Source: JALZKA01 sp963725035
Lineage (GTDB): Bacteria > Actinomycetota > Thermoleophilia > Solirubrobacterales > 70-9
Assembly (NCBI GenBank): GCA_963725035.1
Contig: CAVRWX010000011.1
Coordinates: 310,001 to 374,000, forward strand
DNA length: 64,000 bases
Reading direction: 5' to 3'
Every line of letters begins with the position of its first letter. The stretch's first letter is position 1. Of this stretch, positions 1 to 8,520 are shown piece after piece. The notes beneath the pieces are model-generated. The model ran no database searches. It was not told where the DNA came from and saw only the letters and a program-made list of their open reading frames with translations. Both the position numbers and the translations under genes were made by a program.

Positions 1-364
1 GGGGCGACCGATGCGCCCATGGCTCATCCGCATCGCCCACAACCTGGCCTCGAACCTCTATCGCGACCGCTCGCGCAAGCCGACGGCGAACATCGAGGCG
101 GTCGAGCCGCCGGCCCATCCGCACTCGACCGAGCGCGTGGTCGAGGGCCGCGAGGAGCTTCGCCTGCTGATGCGAAAGCTCGACGGGCTGCCGGACGAGC
201 GCCGCGAGGCTCTGATCATGCGCTTCGCACTGGGCATGGACAACCGCGAGATCGCTCGTGCGATGGGCAAGACCGACGGCGCGACAAAGGTGCTCATCCA
301 TCGGGCGATCAAGCAGCTCGAGGAGCAGATGGACGCCGAGCGAGGGGAGCCACGCGATGAGTGA
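1..364 (+). CDS. ECF-type RNA polymerase sigma factor, 5' end cut off by window
   Basis: The frame is already open at base 2, so the first ATG (base 11) is probably internal. The visible part starts at the end of sigma region 2, with a WLIRIAHNLASNLYRDRSR-like stretch. It continues into a region 4 helix-turn-helix (LPDERREALIMRF...NREIARAMGKTDGATK). This is the arrangement of extracytoplasmic-function sigma factors, which recruit core RNA polymerase to stress-type promoters. The next gene overlaps its end by 8 bases and encodes a one-span membrane protein, a plausible cognate regulator. The class is clear; the regulon is unknown. Confidence 0.8.
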   Translation, partial: GRPMRPWLIRIAHNLASNLYRDRSRKPTANIEAVEPPAHPHSTERVVEGREELRLLMRKLDGLPDERREALIMRFALGMDNREIARAMGKTDGATKVLIHRAIKQLEEQMDAERGEPRDE

Positions 365-731
365 GCCGACCGAAGGGAGCGGCGCGAAGCATGAGCCGGA
401 ACGCTTGGACCTCGAGGCGCTCCTCGCCGACGCGCTCCGCCCGATGGATCCGCCGGAGGATCTCGCGAGCCGCGTCGAGACGACCCTCTCCGCAATCACC
501 GAGCAGGCCGCGGCCGCGCTCGGGACCTGGGCCGAGGAGCTCACCGAATCGGAGCTTCAGTCCTTGCGCGACCCGCGCAACTGGGTGCGCCCGGTCGCCG
601 CGGTCGCTGTCGGCGGCGCCGCAGCGGGCGCCCTCGTCCTGGTCGGCGCCCGTCGCCGCCGCAAGCCCACCGGCTTGCGCGCGAACGCGAGCCGCGTGAT
701 CTCAGACCTCGGCGGCGAGCACCGCCGCTAG
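357..731 (+). CDS. small single-span membrane protein downstream of the sigma gene
   Basis: This 124-residue protein starts at ATG 357, overlapping the sigma factor stop. Residues 1-75 are acidic and charged. Residues about 80-98 form an Ala/Val/Gly-rich membrane span, followed by an Arg cluster (ARRRRKP) that suggests a cytoplasmic tail. I recognise no zinc-binding anti-sigma motif. The tight overlap with a sigma gene makes an anti-sigma or accessory role plausible, but that is inference from context only. Its TAG stop shares the tetranucleotide CTAG with the stop of the convergent gene on the other strand. Confidence 0.6.
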   Translation: MSEPTEGSGAKHEPERLDLEALLADALRPMDPPEDLASRVETTLSAITEQAAAALGTWAEELTESELQSLRDPRNWVRPVAAVAVGGAAAGALVLVGARRRRKPTGLRANASRVISDLGGEHRR

Positions 732-1183
732 GCGGTGCGCTCGCGGTTGCGCCGCGACAGCTCGCGCTTCTTGGCGCCGGCGGGCTTCGGTGTCGCCGCG
801 CCGGCGGCCAGTCCCGTCAGCCCCAGGATCAGATGGAGAAAGTTGTCCTCGGTGTTCACCGGCACCGTCGAAAGCAGGGTGCCAAAGCCGTTGTCGATTA
901 CGAGGAAGCCCCAGATCGCGATGATCGTGTAGGCGAGACCCAGCGCGAGCGCGTACGTCCGCGCCGCGTACGCCGCTGCGGCCAAACCCAGGAGGCCTGT
1001 CGCTATGTGGATCAGGTTGTGCCAGCCGTTCACGGCGAGCAGCCCCAGGACCTCCTCGGACTCCCGCGCGACCGCTTTGCCTGTCGAAAAGCCCGAGCTG
1101 TAGAAGAAGCCGAGGATCCCGGCGACAACCAGGGCTCCGCCGACGAGGGTCGCGTAAAGGCGTGCTGGGGTGGCGTCATTCAT
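728..1183 (-). CDS. DUF4383-type four-span membrane protein
   Basis: This 151-residue protein has four hydrophobic segments (about 10-30, 50-72, 80-100 and 112-132). Between them are polar motifs such as NGWHNLIHI and NTEDNFLHLILG. The paired H-N-x-x-H and D-N-x-x-H segments next to membrane spans are typical of DUF4383 proteins in actinomycetes, whose function is unknown. It is transcribed away from the next sigma gene, so the 127-base gap at 1184-1310 should hold divergent promoters. Its stop codon overlaps the convergent neighbour's stop in a shared CTAG. Confidence 0.75.
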   Translation of the reverse strand: MNDATPARLYATLVGGALVVAGILGFFYSSGFSTGKAVARESEEVLGLLAVNGWHNLIHIATGLLGLAAAAYAARTYALALGLAYTIIAIWGFLVIDNGFGTLLSTVPVNTEDNFLHLILGLTGLAAGAATPKPAGAKKRELSRRNRERTA

Positions 1184-1208
1184 GATGTGATCCGGACAGC
1201 GGACTTGG

Positions 1209-1224
1209 GCGTATCTATATACGC
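1209..1224. promoter_or_regulatory. GCGTAT-N4-ATACGC dyad in a divergent intergenic region
   Basis: The six-base arms GCGTAT and ATACGC are perfectly complementary around CTAT. The site is the most AT-rich spot between the divergently transcribed DUF4383 gene and the sigma/anti-sigma operon. It may be an operator. No regulator or promoter is assigned. Confidence 0.35.
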
Positions 1225-1310
1225 ACAGACTCCACGAGGCTTGTGGCCCGGCGGCGGGACCCGGGTTGCGAGCCTTGTGGAACCTTCAAGAGCCGCACGA
1301 AAACCCCTTC

Positions 1311-1913
1311 ATGAAGCGCGATGACCTCAATAAGTTGGCCGACGAGGACCTGATGGTCCTGGTCGAGCGCAAGGACCCCATGGCGTTCGAGATCCTTTAC
1401 GACCGCCACGGCGGCGCCGCGTATTCGCTCGCACATCGCATCGTCGGCAGCCCCGAGGCGGCAGAGGACGTCGTCCAAGAGGCGTTCCTGTCGATCTGGC
1501 GGAGCGGCGCCCACTTCGACTCCGCTCGCGGAAGCGTTCGCTCGTGGACGCTCGGCGTGGTCCGCAACCGCTCGATCGATGCCCTCCGCCGCCAGTCCGG
1601 CAAAGCGCCCAAGCTCGACTTCGACGACGACGCGACCCTCGAGGCGCAGGACTCCGGCGCGCTGACCGACGCCGAGGCGATCCGCCGCGAGACCGCAAGC
1701 CGCGTGCGCGGCGCCCTCCGCGAACTTCCGGACGAGCAGTCCGAGGTCATCGGCCTCGCCTACTTCGGAGGCTTCACCCACTCGGAGATCGCCGAGATGC
1801 TCAGCATGCCCCTGGGTACCGTCAAGGGGCGGATGCGCTTGGGCCTCGAGAAGGTCCGCCTGCTCCTCGCAGAGGGGATGGGCATCCGCGACGCCTCGGA
1901 GGCACTGCCATGA
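1311..1913 (+). CDS. ECF sigma factor (SigK/RskA-type pair)
   Basis: This is a 200-residue sigma-70 family protein. Region 2 lies around residues 25-65 (AFEILYDRHGG...EDVVQEAFLSIWR) and region 4 around 137-180 (LPDEQSEVIGLAYFGGFTHSEIAEML). Both are complete. I chose ATG 1311 because it leaves a normal N-terminus; an in-frame TTG at 1266 would add 15 poorly conserved residues. The stop overlaps the start of the anti-sigma gene as ATGA, so the two are translationally coupled. The usual logic is that the membrane anti-sigma protein holds this factor until a signal releases it. Confidence 0.9.
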   Translation: MKRDDLNKLADEDLMVLVERKDPMAFEILYDRHGGAAYSLAHRIVGSPEAAEDVVQEAFLSIWRSGAHFDSARGSVRSWTLGVVRNRSIDALRRQSGKAPKLDFDDDATLEAQDSGALTDAEAIRRETASRVRGALRELPDEQSEVIGLAYFGGFTHSEIAEMLSMPLGTVKGRMRLGLEKVRLLLAEGMGIRDASEALP

Positions 1914-2599
1914 GCGACCACCGCGACTATCGGGACGAGATCGCCGCCTACGCGCTGGGCGCTCTCGAGACAACCGAGAAGCTCGAGATCGAGCGCCACC
2001 TCGCCGGCTGCGAGCAGTGCCGCGAGTACCTCCAGTGGCTCGACCCGGCCGTCGACCTCCTGCCCGCATCGGTCCAGCCCCGGACCCCGCCCGCCCGCCT
2101 CAAGCGCTCGCTGATGGGCGAGGTCGAGGCCGACCTCAAGGCGAAGCGCCAGGCCGAGAAGGCCAAGACGCGCTCCGAGCGCGGCCTCTGGGGAACGATC
2201 TGGAGGCCCGTCACCGCCGGCGTCCTCTCCGTCGTGCTGGTCGCCGGCGTCACCACCGGCTGGCTCCTGCGGGGCGACGACCCCGAGAGTCAGACGTTCG
2301 AGGCGCAGAGCCTCGCCCAGATCGGGCCTGAAATGGAGGCGACCCTGGAGGTGGAGGGCGAGAAGGGCACGCTCCACGTGGTGCAGCTGCCGGGCTTGGA
2401 ATCGGGCGAGCAGTATCAGGCCTGGATTCAGCGCGATGGCGACATGGAGGCGTCCAGCACCTTCGACGTCCGCATGAACGGCGAGGTGGAGATCGAAGGC
2501 TCTCTGGAGGGCGCCGACGGGGTTTACATCACGCGCGAGCCCGAGGGAGGCTCCGAGGCGCCGACCGAACGACCGATCATGGGCATCGAGCTGTCCTGA
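1910..2599 (+). CDS. anti-sigma factor with zinc-binding ZAS domain and RskA-like C-terminus
   Basis: This 229-residue protein is read from ATG 1910 in an ATGA overlap with the sigma gene. The N-terminal domain carries the ZAS signature H30-x3-C34-x2-C37 (IERHLAGCEQC), which binds the partner sigma factor. One membrane span lies at about residues 100-120. The outer part (about 130-229) has RskA-like features, including QYQAWIQRDG. It should sit in the cytoplasmic membrane with the ZAS domain inside and the sensor domain outside. The pair resembles the SigK/RskA module; the signal is not evident. Confidence 0.9.
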   Translation: MSDHRDYRDEIAAYALGALETTEKLEIERHLAGCEQCREYLQWLDPAVDLLPASVQPRTPPARLKRSLMGEVEADLKAKRQAEKAKTRSERGLWGTIWRPVTAGVLSVVLVAGVTTGWLLRGDDPESQTFEAQSLAQIGPEMEATLEVEGEKGTLHVVQLPGLESGEQYQAWIQRDGDMEASSTFDVRMNGEVEIEGSLEGADGVYITREPEGGSEAPTERPIMGIELS

Positions 2600-2634
2600 C
2601 CACGGGCCCGGCCTCCAAGTAGATTCGGCCGCCG

Positions 2635-3504
2635 ATGGCCACCTGCTACCGCCACACCGACCGCGAGACGAACGTCGCCTGCTCGAACTGCGGGAGGCCG
2701 ATCTGCCCGGACTGCATGACCTCGACGCCGGTGGGCATGCGCTGCCCCGAGTGCGCGCGCCAGAAGACGAAGGTCGTCCGCTCTCCCTCCGGAATGCTCG
2801 GTGGCTCACATCCCGTCACGATCGGCCTGATCGTCGCGTGCGTAGCCGCATTCATCGCGCAGGTCGCGGGCGGCATGGACATTGTCAGCGGCAGCCCCGC
2901 TGGGACCGTGACCCTCGACTACGGCCTGCTCGGCTTTGGCGCCGACCCGCAGGCGCAGGAGCTGATCGGAGTTGGCGAGGGCGAGTACTACCGGATCATC
3001 ACGGGCGGTTTCCTCCACTCTGGGATCCTCCACCTCGGCATCAACATGCTCGCGCTCTTCTTCCTCGGGGCCCTTCTGGAGCGCGCGATGGGCGGATGGC
3101 GCTTCGCCGGCATCTTCTTCGTCTCGCTCCTCGGCGGCTCGCTCGGGGCCCTGATCCTCTCGCCGGAGGACCTGACCGTCGGCGCATCGGGCGCCGTCTT
3201 TGGGCTCATGGCGGCGGGCTTCATCGAGGCCAGGGACCGCGGCCTCAACGACATCGCCTCGCAGATCGGCTTCTACGTCGTCATCAACCTGATCTTCACC
3301 TTCAGCGTGCCGAACATCTCGGTCGGCGGTCACATCGGCGGCATGGTCGCCGGCGGTGTTCTGACGCTGCTCCTGGCGCAGGCCAGGCGATCGCGTGGCG
3401 CCGGCGCGCGGCCGGTCGAGATCGGGATCATCCTGGGCTCGGGAGCGGCGCTGGCCGTCGCCTGCGTTGTAGCCGGCAACGCGGCCGTGCCCCTGGGGCT
3501 CTAG
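2635..3504 (+). CDS. rhomboid-family intramembrane serine protease with N-terminal zinc-finger domain
   Basis: This 289-residue protein starts with a Cys/His-rich segment (C4, H7, C16, C19, C24, C27, C37, C40) resembling a B-box-type zinc domain. It is followed by a polytopic membrane part. Rhomboid catalytic residues are present: Ser185 in GASG and His233 in VGGHIGG. The family cleaves membrane proteins inside the lipid bilayer. Substrates are unknown. A palindromic repeat cluster follows the stop. Fusion of a small zinc domain to rhomboid occurs in several actinobacterial proteins; its role here is not evident. Confidence 0.9.
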   Translation: MATCYRHTDRETNVACSNCGRPICPDCMTSTPVGMRCPECARQKTKVVRSPSGMLGGSHPVTIGLIVACVAAFIAQVAGGMDIVSGSPAGTVTLDYGLLGFGADPQAQELIGVGEGEYYRIITGGFLHSGILHLGINMLALFFLGALLERAMGGWRFAGIFFVSLLGGSLGALILSPEDLTVGASGAVFGLMAAGFIEARDRGLNDIASQIGFYVVINLIFTFSVPNISVGGHIGGMVAGGVLTLLLAQARRSRGAGARPVEIGIILGSGAALAVACVVAGNAAVPLGL

Positions 3505-3515
3505 AGCCGTAAGGC

Positions 3516-3546
3516 GGGGTCAGACCCCACGCTCGGGGTCAGACCC
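3516..3546. repeat. two copies of a GGGGTCAGACCC(C) palindrome
   Basis: GGGGTCAGACCCC at 3516-3528 is a palindrome with 6-base arms around a central A. A second copy, GGGGTCAGACCC, lies at 3535-3546. The copies sit 19 bases apart between the ends of two convergent genes. Paired short palindromes of this form look like REP-type dispersed repeats. They might also form a bidirectional hairpin terminator, although no T-run follows. Confidence 0.6.
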
Positions 3547-3567
3547 ACGCGTGAGCTCCGTCCCCGC

Positions 3568-4455
3568 TCAGACCCGCCGGAACGCCAGGCCCGGTGGAGC
3601 TTCCGCCAGCTCGGGGTGGAGAAGGTGCGCAAGGAGCTCGACGCCGTCGACCAGGCGCGGGCCCGGGCGCGAGAACGACGAGGCGGCGTCGACCGCCCAG
3701 ACCGCCTTCGCGCCCAGAGCCTCCAGGTCGACCGCGTGTTCAGCTGCCTGCGCCGCCGCCTCGTCCGCGTAGAGGCCACACGGCATGACGACCGCCACTT
3801 CGGCTTTGGCACCGTGAAGCTCCTCCCACGTCGCCGTGCGCGACTTGACGCCCGCCTCGCCGAGCGCGTCGGTGCCCCCCGCGGCCTCGATCATCTCGGG
3901 CACCCAGTGGCCGCCGATGAACGGTGGGTCGAGCCACTCAAGCGCCACAACGCGCGGCCGCGGCGCCTCTTCGACCGCCGTCCGAACGGCGGTCAGGCGC
4001 TCCCGGAGCTCGCCGCGGAGGTGCTCTCCGCGCTCCGGCACGCCGCACTCGGCGCCAAGGCGGACCAGGTCGGCAAGAACCTCGTCGAGTGTCTCGGGAT
4101 CGAGCGAGAGCACGCCGGGGTCGCCAGGCAGGGTTCCCGCCACCTGGCACACGTCGTCATATGAGACGGCGCACACGGCGCAGAGGGCCTGGGTCACGAT
4201 CAGGTCCGGCTCGAGCCGTTCGAGCTCTTGCGAATCGAGCCCGTAGATCGCCTCGCCCTTGGCGGTGAGCTCCCGCACGGCGGCGTCGATCTCGCGGGGC
4301 GTGAGCCCGTCGGGGATCTCGCTGCGAGTCAGGCGTGGGCGCTCCAGCGCTGCGGGCGGCCAGTCGCACTCGTGCGTGACAGCGACCACGTCGTCGCCCA
4401 GTCCGAGCGAGAAGAGCGCCTCGGTCGCGGACGGGACGAGACTGGCGATGCGCAT
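3568..4455 (-). CDS. cobalamin-binding (BtuF-like) periplasmic-binding-fold protein without signal peptide
   Basis: This 295-residue protein is read from ATG 4455. An in-frame ATG at 4479 would add 8 residues. It begins directly with the class III binding fold (RIASLVPSATEALFSLGLGDDVVAVTHECDWP). It continues with LIVTQALCAVCAVSY and WLDPPFIGGHWVPEMIEAAGG, all typical of BtuF/corrinoid-binding relatives. There is no signal peptide or lipobox, so it is probably cytoplasmic and may not be a transport component. No permease or ATPase gene is adjacent. Ligand identity is inferred from family resemblance. Confidence 0.8.
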   Translation of the reverse strand: MRIASLVPSATEALFSLGLGDDVVAVTHECDWPPAALERPRLTRSEIPDGLTPREIDAAVRELTAKGEAIYGLDSQELERLEPDLIVTQALCAVCAVSYDDVCQVAGTLPGDPGVLSLDPETLDEVLADLVRLGAECGVPERGEHLRGELRERLTAVRTAVEEAPRPRVVALEWLDPPFIGGHWVPEMIEAAGGTDALGEAGVKSRTATWEELHGAKAEVAVVMPCGLYADEAAAQAAEHAVDLEALGAKAVWAVDAASSFSRPGPRLVDGVELLAHLLHPELAEAPPGLAFRRV

Positions 4456-4487
4456 GGGGGAGAGAATATGGTTGCGCATATGTCTAT

Positions 4488-4526
4488 TGAGCGCCTTAGG
4501 CGCGAAAGAAGCAGGTGTTGGTAGTG
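4488..4526. repeat. dispersed repeat, copy A (matches 34835-34872)
   Basis: The stretch starts TGAGCGCCTTAGGCGCGAA and continues AGCA-G-GTGT-T-GGT. It matches a segment near 34.84 kb at roughly 30 of 36 positions. It contains the palindrome GCGCCTTAGGCGC at 4491-4503. It lies between the divergent BtuF-like and pterin dehydratase genes and runs into the latter's first codons. Its function is unknown. Confidence 0.45.
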
Positions 4527-4805
4527 GTGCAGAAGCTCGAAGATTCGGAGATCGAAAGCCGCCTCGCGGACCTCGAGGGCTGGGAGCGCGCCGGCGACGC
4601 TATTCGCAAGGCGTTTGAGCACAACGACTTCGTCGGCTCGGTGGACTTCGTGAAGGCGATCGTCGCGCCGGCCGAGGAGATGGGACATCACCCGGACCTC
4701 TCAATCTCGTGGGACACCGTCGAGGTAACGATCACCACCCATTCCGAGGGGGGCCTGACGGCCAACGACTTCGAGTTGGCCGAGCGCATAGATGGCCTCG
4801 TCTGA
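4515..4805 (+). CDS. pterin-4-alpha-carbinolamine dehydratase (PCD/DCoH family)
   Basis: This 96-residue protein has a GTG start at 4515; in-frame GTG codons at 4524 and 4527 are alternatives. It matches the PCD fold along its length: LEGWERAGDAIRKAF, then FVGSVDFVKAIVAPAEEMGHHPDL with the catalytic GHHP histidines. It ends TVEVTITTHSEGGLTANDFELAERID. The enzyme dehydrates 4a-hydroxytetrahydropterin to recycle biopterin or related cofactors. No aromatic amino acid hydroxylase is nearby, so it may serve another pterin pathway such as molybdopterin. Its end overlaps the next gene by 14 bases. Confidence 0.92.
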   Translation: MLVVVQKLEDSEIESRLADLEGWERAGDAIRKAFEHNDFVGSVDFVKAIVAPAEEMGHHPDLSISWDTVEVTITTHSEGGLTANDFELAERIDGLV

Positions 4806-5709
4806 GACCGCGACCGACCCCCTGAGCCGGACCGAGATCCGCTTCCGCTCCGGGGAGGCTGATTGCGCAGGCGTCTTTGTCCGGCCCACGACAAGCGAGC
4901 CCGCGCCCTGTGTGGTGCTCGCCCACGGCTTCGGCGCCGTCAAGGAGGGTGGCCCGATCCGCTCGGCCGAGCGCTTCGCCGCGGCGGGCTTCGCGGGGCT
5001 GGCCTTCGACTATCGCCACTTCGGCGAGAGTGGGGGAGAGCAGCGGCAGCTCCTGAGCGCCAAGCGCCAGCTCGAAGACTGGCGCGCCGCCATCGCCCAC
5101 GCCAGGACCCTCGACGGCGTGGACCCGGACCGGATCGGGCTCTGGGGCTCCTCGTACTCGGGCGGGCACGTCATCGCCCTCGCCGCGGACGATCCCTCGA
5201 TCAAGTCGGTCATCTCGCAGTTGCCGCACACCGACGGGATCAGGACTCTCTTCAATGTCGGGCCCGCAGGAATCGCGCGACTGACCTACGCCGCCCTTCG
5301 CGACCTTGCCGCCGCGGCCCTCGGGCGCGGCGCTTGGAACATCCCGATCGTCGGCCCGCCGGACTCGATTGCTGCTATGACCACGCCGGACGCGGAGCCG
5401 GGCTACACCGCGATGTACGACGAGGGCTTCGAGTGGCGCAACGAGTTCACGCCCCGCGCGGCGATAGAGCTGTCGCTCTACAGCCCCGGGCGCCGCGCTA
5501 AAGACGTCTCTTGCCCGCTCCTCGTCCAGGTCTGCTCGGACGACGCGATCACGCCGCCCGCGCCGGCGATCGAGGCGGCGTCGGCGGCCCCCAAGGGCGA
5601 GCTCATCACCTACGCCGGGGTCGGCCATTTCGATATCTACCGTGGCGAGACCTTCGAGCGCGCCGTGGTGGACCAGATCGACTTCCTGAACAGGCATCTC
5701 GGAATTTGA
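4792..5709 (+). CDS. alpha/beta hydrolase, S15/dienelactone-like
   Basis: This is a 305-residue alpha/beta hydrolase. The oxyanion region is VVLAHGFGAVKEGG. The nucleophile elbow W118-GSSYSG carries the GxSYxG pattern (Ser121). The acid is in CSDDAITPP and the histidine in GVGHFDIY near the C-terminus. No signal peptide is seen, so it is cytosolic. The sequence does not define the substrate (ester, peptide or lactone). It overlaps the pterin dehydratase gene upstream and the epimerase downstream, suggesting one transcript. Confidence 0.85.
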   Translation: MASSETATDPLSRTEIRFRSGEADCAGVFVRPTTSEPAPCVVLAHGFGAVKEGGPIRSAERFAAAGFAGLAFDYRHFGESGGEQRQLLSAKRQLEDWRAAIAHARTLDGVDPDRIGLWGSSYSGGHVIALAADDPSIKSVISQLPHTDGIRTLFNVGPAGIARLTYAALRDLAAAALGRGAWNIPIVGPPDSIAAMTTPDAEPGYTAMYDEGFEWRNEFTPRAAIELSLYSPGRRAKDVSCPLLVQVCSDDAITPPAPAIEAASAAPKGELITYAGVGHFDIYRGETFERAVVDQIDFLNRHLGI

Positions 5710-6782
5710 CGCGTCTGCTCCACGTCGTCGGCACGCGGCCGAACTTCGTGAAGATGGCGCCCGTCATCGGCGCCTGCCGCGAGCGCTTCGGCGAGTCGTC
5801 GAACGTCGTCGTCCACACTGGTCAGCACTACGACCGGGCGATGTCGGACGTGTTCTTCACGGAGCTCGGCGTCGCCGAGCCCGACCACATGCTGGGCGTC
5901 GGCTCGGGTTCCCATGCCGAGCAGGCGGCGCGCATAATCGAGCGGCTCGAGCCCGTCCTTCGCGACGAGCGCCCGGACCTGGTCATCGTGCCCGGCGACG
6001 TCAACTCGACGCTCGCGGCTGCATTGTGCGCGGCAGGCCTGGAAATCCCGATCGCCCACGTCGAGTCCGGCCTTCGGAGCTTCGATCGCGAGATGCCCGA
6101 GGAGATCAACCGGATCGTCGTGGACCACCTGTCGGAGATCCTGTTCCTCCACTCGGCCGAGGCGACCGAGAATCTGGCCGCCGAGGGCTCGCCGCCCGAG
6201 CGGGCCCACATGGTGGGAAACACGATGATCGACACCCTCGTAGCGCTCGAAGACCGGATCCGCTCGCAGGCCGCCGCCGGGGCCCTTGGGCTCCAGCAGG
6301 GCAGCTACCTCCTCGTCACGCTCCACCGGCCCGCGCTCGTCGACGGTGAGCTCCTGGCCGATGCGATGAACGCGCTCGCCGCGGTCGCGAGCGAGATGCC
6401 CGTGCTCTTCCCCGTCCATCCGCGCACCCGGGCGCGTCTGGAAGCCCTGGGCCTCGACTCGCAGGAGGGCGTCACCCTTGCCGAGCCGGCGGGATACCTC
6501 GACTTCCTCTCGCTCGAGGCGGACGCCGGCGCGGTGCTCACCGACTCGGGCGGGATCCAGGAGGAGACCACGTGGCTGGGCGTTCCCTGCTTCACCTTGC
6601 GCAACAACACGGAGCGCCCGGTGACGGTCCGCGCGGGCACGAACACGCTCCTCGGCCTTGATCCAGGGCGGATTGCGGAGATTCCGTCGCTCCTCGACGG
6701 CATCGACGCTAGCCCGCAACGTCCGGATTTATGGGATGGCCATGCGGCCGAGCGCATCGCTGGCGTAGTCGCGGATTGGTAG
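5706..6782 (+). CDS. wecB: UDP-N-acetylglucosamine 2-epimerase (non-hydrolysing)
   Basis: This 358-residue protein converts UDP-GlcNAc to UDP-ManNAc for cell-wall polymers. It begins at TTG 5706 in a TTGA overlap with the hydrolase stop, giving the canonical N-terminus LLHVVGTRPNFVKMAPVI. Further family motifs are VHTGQHYDRAMSD, VPGDVNSTLAAAL, HVESGLRSFDREMPEEINR and LTDSGGIQEET. Length is normal for WecB/MnaA. A longer open frame extends upstream into the hydrolase gene but carries no conserved sequence. Confidence 0.93.
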   Translation: MTRLLHVVGTRPNFVKMAPVIGACRERFGESSNVVVHTGQHYDRAMSDVFFTELGVAEPDHMLGVGSGSHAEQAARIIERLEPVLRDERPDLVIVPGDVNSTLAAALCAAGLEIPIAHVESGLRSFDREMPEEINRIVVDHLSEILFLHSAEATENLAAEGSPPERAHMVGNTMIDTLVALEDRIRSQAAAGALGLQQGSYLLVTLHRPALVDGELLADAMNALAAVASEMPVLFPVHPRTRARLEALGLDSQEGVTLAEPAGYLDFLSLEADAGAVLTDSGGIQEETTWLGVPCFTLRNNTERPVTVRAGTNTLLGLDPGRIAEIPSLLDGIDASPQRPDLWDGHAAERIAGVVADW

Positions 6783-6791
6783 CTTCCGGGC

Positions 6792-7412
6792 GTGGCGCTT
6801 CCCTCCCTGATCCCCAAGGACAACGTCTTCTTCGACCTCTTCAACCGGTCGGGGCAGAACGGCCTGCACTCCGCACGGATGCTCTTGGAGATGCTCGAGG
6901 GGTGGCCGGCCTCCGAGGGGCTTGCCCGCGAGATCCTGCTGGCTGAGCAGGAGGGCGACAAGATCACGCATGAGCTGATCCAGCGCCTCAACTCGACCTT
7001 CGTCACGCCGATCGACTCCGAGGACATCTACGGCCTCGCGTCGGCCCTCGACGACATCACCGACTACATCGAGGAAACGTCGGACTTCATGGTCCTCTAC
7101 AAGATCGAGGCGCCGATGGAGCAGGCAGTCGGCCTGGCGGCCGTCCTGGTCAAGGCGTGCGAGCAACTCGCTCTGGCCCTCGAGCACCTTCGCGGCTTCA
7201 AGGACCTGGACGCGTACCTGATCGAGATCCACAGGCTCGAGAACGAGGGCGACCGCCTCTACCGCGATGCGGTCGCCTCCCTGTTCGCGAACGGGATCGA
7301 CCCGATGGTCGTGATCCGGTGGAAGGATGTCTTCACGGTGCTTGAGCGCGCCGTCGACGCCACGGAAACGGCCGCCCACATTCTCGAAGGAATCGCGATC
7401 AAGAACGCCTAG
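6792..7412 (+). CDS. DUF47 (PhoU-like) accessory protein of the Pit phosphate transporter
   Basis: This 206-residue, largely helical protein has a GTG start. It shows the DUF47 pattern of paired acidic helices: LAEQEGDKITHELIQRLNSTFVTPIDSEDIYGLA and IHRLENEGDRLYRDAV. Family members resemble PhoU and usually precede low-affinity Pit-type phosphate transporters. The next gene, 15 bases on, is exactly that. It probably modulates phosphate uptake from the cytoplasmic side. The conserved E/D-x-x-x-D clusters that would bind metal are visible. Confidence 0.92.
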   Translation: MALPSLIPKDNVFFDLFNRSGQNGLHSARMLLEMLEGWPASEGLAREILLAEQEGDKITHELIQRLNSTFVTPIDSEDIYGLASALDDITDYIEETSDFMVLYKIEAPMEQAVGLAAVLVKACEQLALALEHLRGFKDLDAYLIEIHRLENEGDRLYRDAVASLFANGIDPMVVIRWKDVFTVLERAVDATETAAHILEGIAIKNA

Positions 7413-7427
7413 AACGGGCGCCGGGCT

Positions 7428-8520
7428 ATGACAGAGGCCGATGTAATTCTCTACATCGTCATCGGGACGGCGCTCGCGTTCGACTTCACGAACGGATTTC
7501 ATGACACCGCGAACGTCGTCGCGACCTCGATCTCAACCCGCGCCATGTCGCCTCGCGTTGCGGTCACCTATGCCGCGATCCTGAACTTCGCCGGTGCGTT
7601 CATCTCGCTCGAGGTGGCGGCGACCGTGGCGGAAGAGGTGGTGGAAGCCGACGTCATCACCCCGACCATCGTGTTCGCGGGCCTGGTCGGCGCGATCGTG
7701 TGGAACCTTGCGACGTGGTTCTACGGACTGCCATCCAGCTCGTCACATGCGCTCATCGGTGGCGTCGTGGGTTCGACGATTGCCGCCGTAGGAACCCAGG
7801 CGGTCCTGTTCGACGGCGTTGTGGGCAAGGTGCTCGTGCCCGCCCTGATCGCCCCGGTGGTCGCCTTCGTCGTCGGCGGCCTCGCGATCGTTGTCTGTTA
7901 CCGGCTGGTCGGCAGGCAGCGGCCCGGCCCGGTCACGCGCGGGTTCCGCTTGGGGCAGATCGTCTCTGGAGGGATGCTCGCGCTCGCACATGGCACGAAC
8001 GACGCTCAGAAGACGATGGGCGTGATCACGCTGGCGCTGATAGCCAACGGCACCCTCGCTTCAGGGTCGGACCCGCCTTTCTGGGTGATCATCTCCGCCG
8101 CGACGGCAATCTCCTTGGGCACCTACCTGGGCGGCTGGCGGATCATCCGCACCATGGGCACGCGCATCATCAAGATGGACGCCGCACAGGGGTTTTCGGC
8201 TCAGGGCGCGGGCTCGGCCGTGATCCTGGCCTCGACACACTTCGGATACCCGCTCTCGACCACGCAGGTGATCTCCGGCGCCGTCATGGGCGCGGGGGCC
8301 GGCAAGCGCGTCTCCGCGGTTCGCTGGGGCGTCGCCGGGAACATCGTCGTCGCTTGGTTGCTCACGTTCCCGATGGCCGCTGCCATCGGCGCGCTTCACC
8401 TATGGGGTGACCCAGATCTTCGGCGACGGCGCGGCCGGAGTCGTCCTGATCGCGGCGACAGGGGTGGCGCTGACCGTCTACGCCGTCAGTCGCAGATTCC
8501 GCCAGCCGGTGCCGGCATGA
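7428..8520 (+). CDS. pit: inorganic phosphate transporter, Pit family (one +1 frameshift near 8396)
   Basis: This polytopic membrane protein carries the two PiT signatures: AFDFTNGFHDTANVVATSIST near the N-terminus and SGGMLALAHGTNDAQKTMGVI in the second half. It exchanges phosphate with cation symport. At about 8396 the frame breaks after IGAL. One base later the reading continues TYGVTQIFGDGAAGVVLIA...RFRQPVPA and stops at 8518-8520. Without the correction the frame runs on and falsely fuses with the next gene. The extra base looks like a sequence error. The corrected length is about 363 residues. Confidence 0.9.
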
